NCBI GenBank assembly: GCA_030642335.1
Contig: DAOWNX010000018.1
Location: 1-9,452 of the forward strand
DNA length: 9,452 nt
Direction of reading: 5' to 3'
DNA from: Caldisericota bacterium
GTDB taxonomy: Bacteria; Caldisericota; Caldisericia; Caldisericales; Caldisericaceae
This document shows positions 6,938 through 9,452 of the stretch, one piece after another (position 1 is the first letter of the stretch; the number at the start of each line of letters is the position of its first letter). The notes beneath the pieces are model-generated. The model had not been told where the DNA came from. It searched no databases and saw only the letters and a program-made list of their open reading frames with translations. The position numbers and the translations under genes were made by a program.

Positions 6938-7925
6938 ATTTCATCGATAATGCAAGAATTGCTTTTTCCGTATGAAGTCTATTTTCTGCCTCGTCGTATA
7001 CTACGGACATTGGACCATCGATTATCTCGTCTGTTACTTCAAGGTTCCTATCTGCCGGGAGACAGTGCATGAAGATTGCTTGTTTTTTTGCAAGATCAAA
7101 GTGTTTCTTAGAGATTTTCCAATCTTCCTTGAACTGTTTTCTATATTCTGTATCTTCTTCTTTATTCATCAGAAAACTACTCCAGCTTTTTGCGTAAATA
7201 ACATCAGCAGCATTTGCTGCATCAAAAACATCATGCACTACATTGATTTTGGCTCCACTTTTTTCTGCTGCGTTATTTGCAAATGTCATATAATTTGGAT
7301 CCACATCGTATTTTTCAGGATATGCCAGTGTCAGGTTCATACCGAGAAGTGAGGCTGCTATTGCCATTGTTTGCGGAACTCCTGCTGATTTTACTCTTTC
7401 AGAGTATGCCCAGCTCATTACAATTTTTTTGCTTTTCCAGTTTGGACCAAGTTTTTCTATCATTGTCATAATATCTGCCATAATTTGAAAAGGATGTTCT
7501 TTATCATCAAGTGCATTGAAAAGAGGGATATTTGCATTATCTGACATGAGCTTTAAAATCTCTCTTGCCTGTCCGTATTTTTCCAGGCCGTACATACGAA
7601 TCATAATACCGTCAACATACCGATCGAGAACTCTTGCGGTGTCAACCCAGGTTTCATGATGTGCAATTTGCATAACTTGAGGTGTATGGAACTGTGCATG
7701 TCCTCCAAGTTGTGTCATTGCCGCTTCAAAAGAAGTTCTTGTTCTTGTTGAAGGGTTAGCGAAGATCATTGCAAGCGTTTTGTTCTTAAGAAGATTATCT
7801 TGTGGTTCTCCCAATGCTACTTTTCTTTTGAGATTGAAAGCTACATCAAAAATTGTTTCGAGTTCTTCTTTGTTAAAATCCATTAGGCTAATAAAATCTC
7901 TGCCTTTAAGTGCTTTTGTTAGCAT
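6936..7925 (-). CDS. Carbamoyltransferase of the ornithine/acetylornithine (knotted) type with a canonical HCLP motif
   Basis: Cytoplasmic carbamoyltransferase of 329 residues. Carbamoyl-phosphate binding motif STRTR (59-63), GGHAQF (74-79), domain-two HPFQIMADIM (144-153), and the C-terminal active-site HCLPADR (287-293) followed by ENRLHTEKAI are all present, so it should be active. VMSWAYSERVKSAGVPQ (169-185) and YAKSW (244-248) closely resemble the LTWAYHP and YAKSW blocks of knotted N-acetylornithine transcarbamylase and the WAYSP...VPQ block of E. coli YgeW. I therefore place it in that wider group rather than calling it ArcB/ArgF. ATG at 7925 has a near-ideal AAGGAGGT 8 bases upstream. 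It is first in a compact unit with a divergent paralogue and carbamate kinase, so phosphorolysis of a ureido substrate to carbamoyl phosphate is the likely direction (inference). Confidence 0.93.
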   Translation of the reverse strand: MLTKALKGRDFISLMDFNKEELETIFDVAFNLKRKVALGEPQDNLLKNKTLAMIFANPSTRTRTSFEAAMTQLGGHAQFHTPQVMQIAHHETWVDTARVLDRYVDGIMIRMYGLEKYGQAREILKLMSDNANIPLFNALDDKEHPFQIMADIMTMIEKLGPNWKSKKIVMSWAYSERVKSAGVPQTMAIAASLLGMNLTLAYPEKYDVDPNYMTFANNAAEKSGAKINVVHDVFDAANAADVIYAKSWSSFLMNKEEDTEYRKQFKEDWKISKKHFDLAKKQAIFMHCLPADRNLEVTDEIIDGPMSVVYDEAENRLHTEKAILALSMK

Positions 7926-7933
7926 TTTACTCT

Positions 7934-7941
7934 ACCTCCTT
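7934..7941 (-). promoter_or_regulatory. Near-perfect Shine-Dalgarno site of the first carbamoyltransferase
   Basis: AAGGAGGT on the minus strand matches the 16S rRNA 3' end over 8 bases, with 8 bases to ATG at 7925. It predicts strong translation and settles the start. Confidence 0.8.
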
Positions 7942-7971
7942 GTAGAATGTGATATTTTATATAACCAAATT

Positions 7972-7993
7972 CTCCGGGCCGGGTCACCAGGAG
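7972..7993 (-). promoter_or_regulatory. GC-rich imperfect hairpin in the leader of the carbamoyltransferase operon
   Basis: Within a very AT-rich 160-bp gap there is a 24-base segment (7972-7995) with 19 G or C bases. In minus-strand RNA CUCCUGG (7993-7987) can pair with CCCGGAG (7978-7972), with one U-C mismatch and an 8-base loop. It lies about 30 bases before the ribosome binding site. It is not followed by a U-run, so it is not an ordinary terminator. It could be a leader regulatory element, a protein site or a relic; I recognise no known riboswitch class. Confidence 0.35.
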
Positions 7994-8051
7994 CCATGAA
8001 TAGTAAATATTATTCTTTTATTATATTGTAACTCTTTAACCTTAAAAAAAT

Positions 8052-8079
8052 ATAATATCTAAATTTTAAAGTAAGTCAA
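8052..8079 (-). promoter_or_regulatory. Candidate promoter of the carbamoyltransferase-carbamate kinase operon
   Basis: On the minus strand a -35 box TTGACT (8079-8074) and a -10 box TATTAT (8057-8052) are separated by 16 bases. It begins immediately after the MBL hydrolase stop (8086), and transcription would start near 8045, giving a leader of about 120 bases. No terminator is visible between the MBL gene and this site. The three downstream genes may therefore be read both from here and from an upstream promoter outside the window. Confidence 0.6.
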
Positions 8080-8085
8080 GTAAAA

Positions 8086-8892
8086 TTAAAAATTGAATTC
8101 CGTTGAGACTTCCGCGAAAATAGCTCTTTCGCCAATTTTTTTGACAAACTCTATTCCCGGGAGAATCCCTGTACAATGGGATAAAGTGACAAACTCCGGG
8201 TTCATTCCGGCAATTAATTGTACCGTTTTCTTTATTCTTTTATTTGATGCACTTTTAAGGTGCATTCCTCCTATTATTCCGTGCAGTTTGTTTATTCCTG
8301 TAATTTCCATTCCGTGATGAATGATATTGATAATGCCTGAGTGTGCACAGCCCGTTAAAACAACCAGGCCTTTATCGGTTATTATATACAGCGAAACATC
8401 ATCTTGAAAGGGATCTCTTTCAAGTTTGCCATTTATCTTTCTATAATATATTGTTTCTTCTAATTCCCATTTGTTTATTTTCGGTACTTCGCCGGAGTAA
8501 ATGATCCCTGGGGAAATTTCCACAGGATTCACATAAAACTTTGTGTTAAATTTGCTTAAATTTGTTTTTAGCCCTATATTTTTCTTTAACTCTTTTGTGA
8601 TTTTATATTTAGGATAAACAATCGCGGGGTGAGCGAATATTTTAAATTGATTATTCTTTTTACTGAATGGTTTAATTCCTCCCGTGTGATCATCGTGTCC
8701 ATGACTCAAAACAATTGTTCCAATATTTTTAGGATCAATGTTTTTTATTTTGAGGTTATGCAGTAGTGCGCGGCTCTGGCCGGTGTCGAATAGGATTTTT
8801 TGTTGTCCTGTTTCTATGAGCGCAGAGAATCCATGTTCTGCAATAAACCCCCTTTTTGTTGTATAGTTGTCTACTATAATTGTTATTTTCAT
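8086..8892 (-). CDS. Metallo-beta-lactamase-fold hydrolase (dihydropterin-phosphate-synthase-like MBL family)
   Basis: Probably cytoplasmic, dinuclear-metal hydrolase of 268 residues with no signal peptide. The metal motif SHGHDDHTGG (63-72) supplies H64, H66, D68 and H69. Further conserved blocks are FDTG (35-38), LTGCAHSG (179-186, H184), GGMHL (208-212) and LSHCTG (237-242). This pattern matches the MBL subfamily often labelled 7,8-dihydropterin-6-methyl-4-(ribofuranosyl)aminobenzene-phosphate synthase. That name is inherited from archaeal work and is unlikely to be its role here. The start is 4 bases after the amidohydrolase stop. There is no clear Shine-Dalgarno site, so translation is probably coupled. 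The context suggests hydrolysis of a ring or ester/amide intermediate in the same pathway as the amidohydrolase, but the substrate is unknown. Confidence 0.9.
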   Translation of the reverse strand: MKITIIVDNYTTKRGFIAEHGFSALIETGQQKILFDTGQSRALLHNLKIKNIDPKNIGTIVLSHGHDDHTGGIKPFSKKNNQFKIFAHPAIVYPKYKITKELKKNIGLKTNLSKFNTKFYVNPVEISPGIIYSGEVPKINKWELEETIYYRKINGKLERDPFQDDVSLYIITDKGLVVLTGCAHSGIINIIHHGMEITGINKLHGIIGGMHLKSASNKRIKKTVQLIAGMNPEFVTLSHCTGILPGIEFVKKIGERAIFAEVSTEFNF

Positions 8893-8896
8893 TGCG

Positions 8897-9452
8897 CTAC
8901 AAGTTACTTCTTATGAGTTTACCATGACCTCTGTTTCCTGTTATTCCATACTTTTCGTCAAAGACAACCTTTCCCCTCACAATGGTTTTTGCTATTTTAC
9001 CTCTCAGCGTGCATCCTGCGACAACGGAATATTTTCCTTTGCTTTCTAACATTGACGGATCAACAATCCATTCCTTATTTAAATCTACAATTGTAAAATC
9101 TGCATCGGTACCAACTTTCAAGCTACCTTTTTCAGGATATAAGCCATAGCGTTTTGCTGCATTTTCACTTAGCAATCTTTGTATTTCATTTAAAGTAAGC
9201 TTTCTGCTGTGATAACCATAGGTAAGCATGATCGGGACCATAAGCTGGGTTCCCGGTATTCCTGCATAATTTTCCCATATATTGTTTGAGGATTTTTCTT
9301 CCGGGTATTTCCCCGCTGCATGATCAGTTGCGATAAAATCAATTGAACCATCTTGCAATCCTTCCCACAGGGGCTTTTTATCTTCCTCTCTACGGACAGG
9401 CGGTGCGGTTTTCAGGATTGACCCAATTCTTTCAAGATCCTCTATGGTAAAC
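8897..9452 (-). CDS. Dihydroorotase/allantoinase-type cyclic amidohydrolase, C-terminal 184 residues (5' end outside window)
   Basis: Zinc-dependent hydrolase that opens cyclic ureides or amides. The frame is open through the right edge: my translation of the last bases gives FTIEDLERIGSILKT then APPVRREEDKKPLWEG, the family's P-x-R-xx-ED block. A TTG at 9358 is therefore an internal codon, not a start. Other landmarks are the active-site ATDHAAG, GIPGTQLMVPIML, LLSENAAKRYGLYPEKGSL, VGTDADFTIVDLNKEW, SKGKY...GCTLRGKI and a closing VRGKVVFD typical of this superfamily. About 260 N-terminal residues, including the HxH metal site, should lie upstream of the window. Within the family it looks closer to allantoinase/dihydroorotase than to hydantoinase. 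The usual ATDHAPH reads ATDHAAG here. Neighbours suggest ureide catabolism rather than pyrimidine synthesis. Confidence 0.92.
   Translation of the reverse strand, partial: FTIEDLERIGSILKTAPPVRREEDKKPLWEGLQDGSIDFIATDHAAGKYPEEKSSNNIWENYAGIPGTQLMVPIMLTYGYHSRKLTLNEIQRLLSENAAKRYGLYPEKGSLKVGTDADFTIVDLNKEWIVDPSMLESKGKYSVVAGCTLRGKIAKTIVRGKVVFDEKYGITGNRGHGKLIRSNL

Noticed and set aside
6972..7352. 126-residue plus-strand open frame
   Set aside because: Antiparallel to the carbamoyltransferase gene, with unusual Cys/Phe/Ile-rich composition, no good ribosome site and no family resemblance; a shadow frame.
4962..7925. Arginine deiminase-type operon (arcB-arcC)
   Set aside because: A carbamoyltransferase plus carbamate kinase invites this, but there are two divergent carbamoyltransferases of the acetylornithine/YgeW-like group, one without the HCLP cysteine, and no arginine deiminase or antiporter in view. 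Kept only as an alternative.
9356..9358. TTG as start of a short 153-residue amidohydrolase
   Set aside because: The frame stays open to 9452 and encodes conserved family sequence (PPVRREED...LWEG) upstream, so the gene is cut by the window rather than short.
5916..9452. Pyrimidine biosynthesis operon (pyrB/pyrC)
   Set aside because: A dihydroorotase-like protein and an HPMP carbamoyltransferase could suggest it, but the carbamoyltransferase has OTCase-type ENRLH and HPCQ blocks, and the carbamate kinase and MBL enzyme do not belong to that pathway.
1..9452. CRISPR arrays, insertion sequences, tRNA or rRNA genes, phage genes
   Set aside because: No regular direct repeats, transposase motifs, terminal inverted repeats or RNA gene signatures were seen on either strand.

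Overview
The window is AT-rich. All eight genes lie on the minus strand, and most have strong AAGGAGG-type ribosome binding sites. Together with the protein families, this suggests a low-GC anaerobic bacterium, probably of the Bacillota or a similar lineage. No taxonomic marker gene is present, so the organism cannot be named. Genes are described below in transcription order, from high to low coordinates.

Region A (9452 to 4962) is a catabolic block. It starts with the C-terminal part of a dihydroorotase/allantoinase-type cyclic amidohydrolase that is cut by the window edge. Next comes a metallo-beta-lactamase-fold hydrolase (8892-8086), 4 bases after the amidohydrolase stop. A 160-bp gap follows, with a good candidate promoter (TTGACT, 16 bp, TATTAT) and a short GC-rich hairpin in the predicted leader. 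After it come two consecutive, divergent carbamoyltransferases (7925-6936 and 6929-5916) and a carbamate kinase (5912-4962), with only 6 and 3 bases between genes. The block ends in a strong terminator with a perfect stem (4883-4915).

Region B (4850 to 1) is an ABC importer. It has its own promoter (TTGAAT, 17 bp, TATAAT) overlapped by inverted repeats. The genes are a BMP-family substrate-binding lipoprotein, a perfect 36-bp palindrome, a double-domain ATPase, and two BmpA-type permeases. The second permease runs off the left edge. This transporter family imports purine nucleosides or purine bases.

Taken together, the window reads as uptake of a purine-like compound followed by ring opening of a cyclic ureide. 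Phosphorolysis of ureido groups would give carbamoyl phosphate, and carbamate kinase would recover ATP from it. This resembles the anaerobic urate/purine degradation gene set known from enteric and gut bacteria (ygeW, yqeA, hyuA and others). It differs in having two carbamoyltransferases, one with the usual HCLP motif and one with HPMP, and an MBL hydrolase. The pathway is an inference; the gene families are clear from the sequence. An arginine-type catabolic system is the main alternative.
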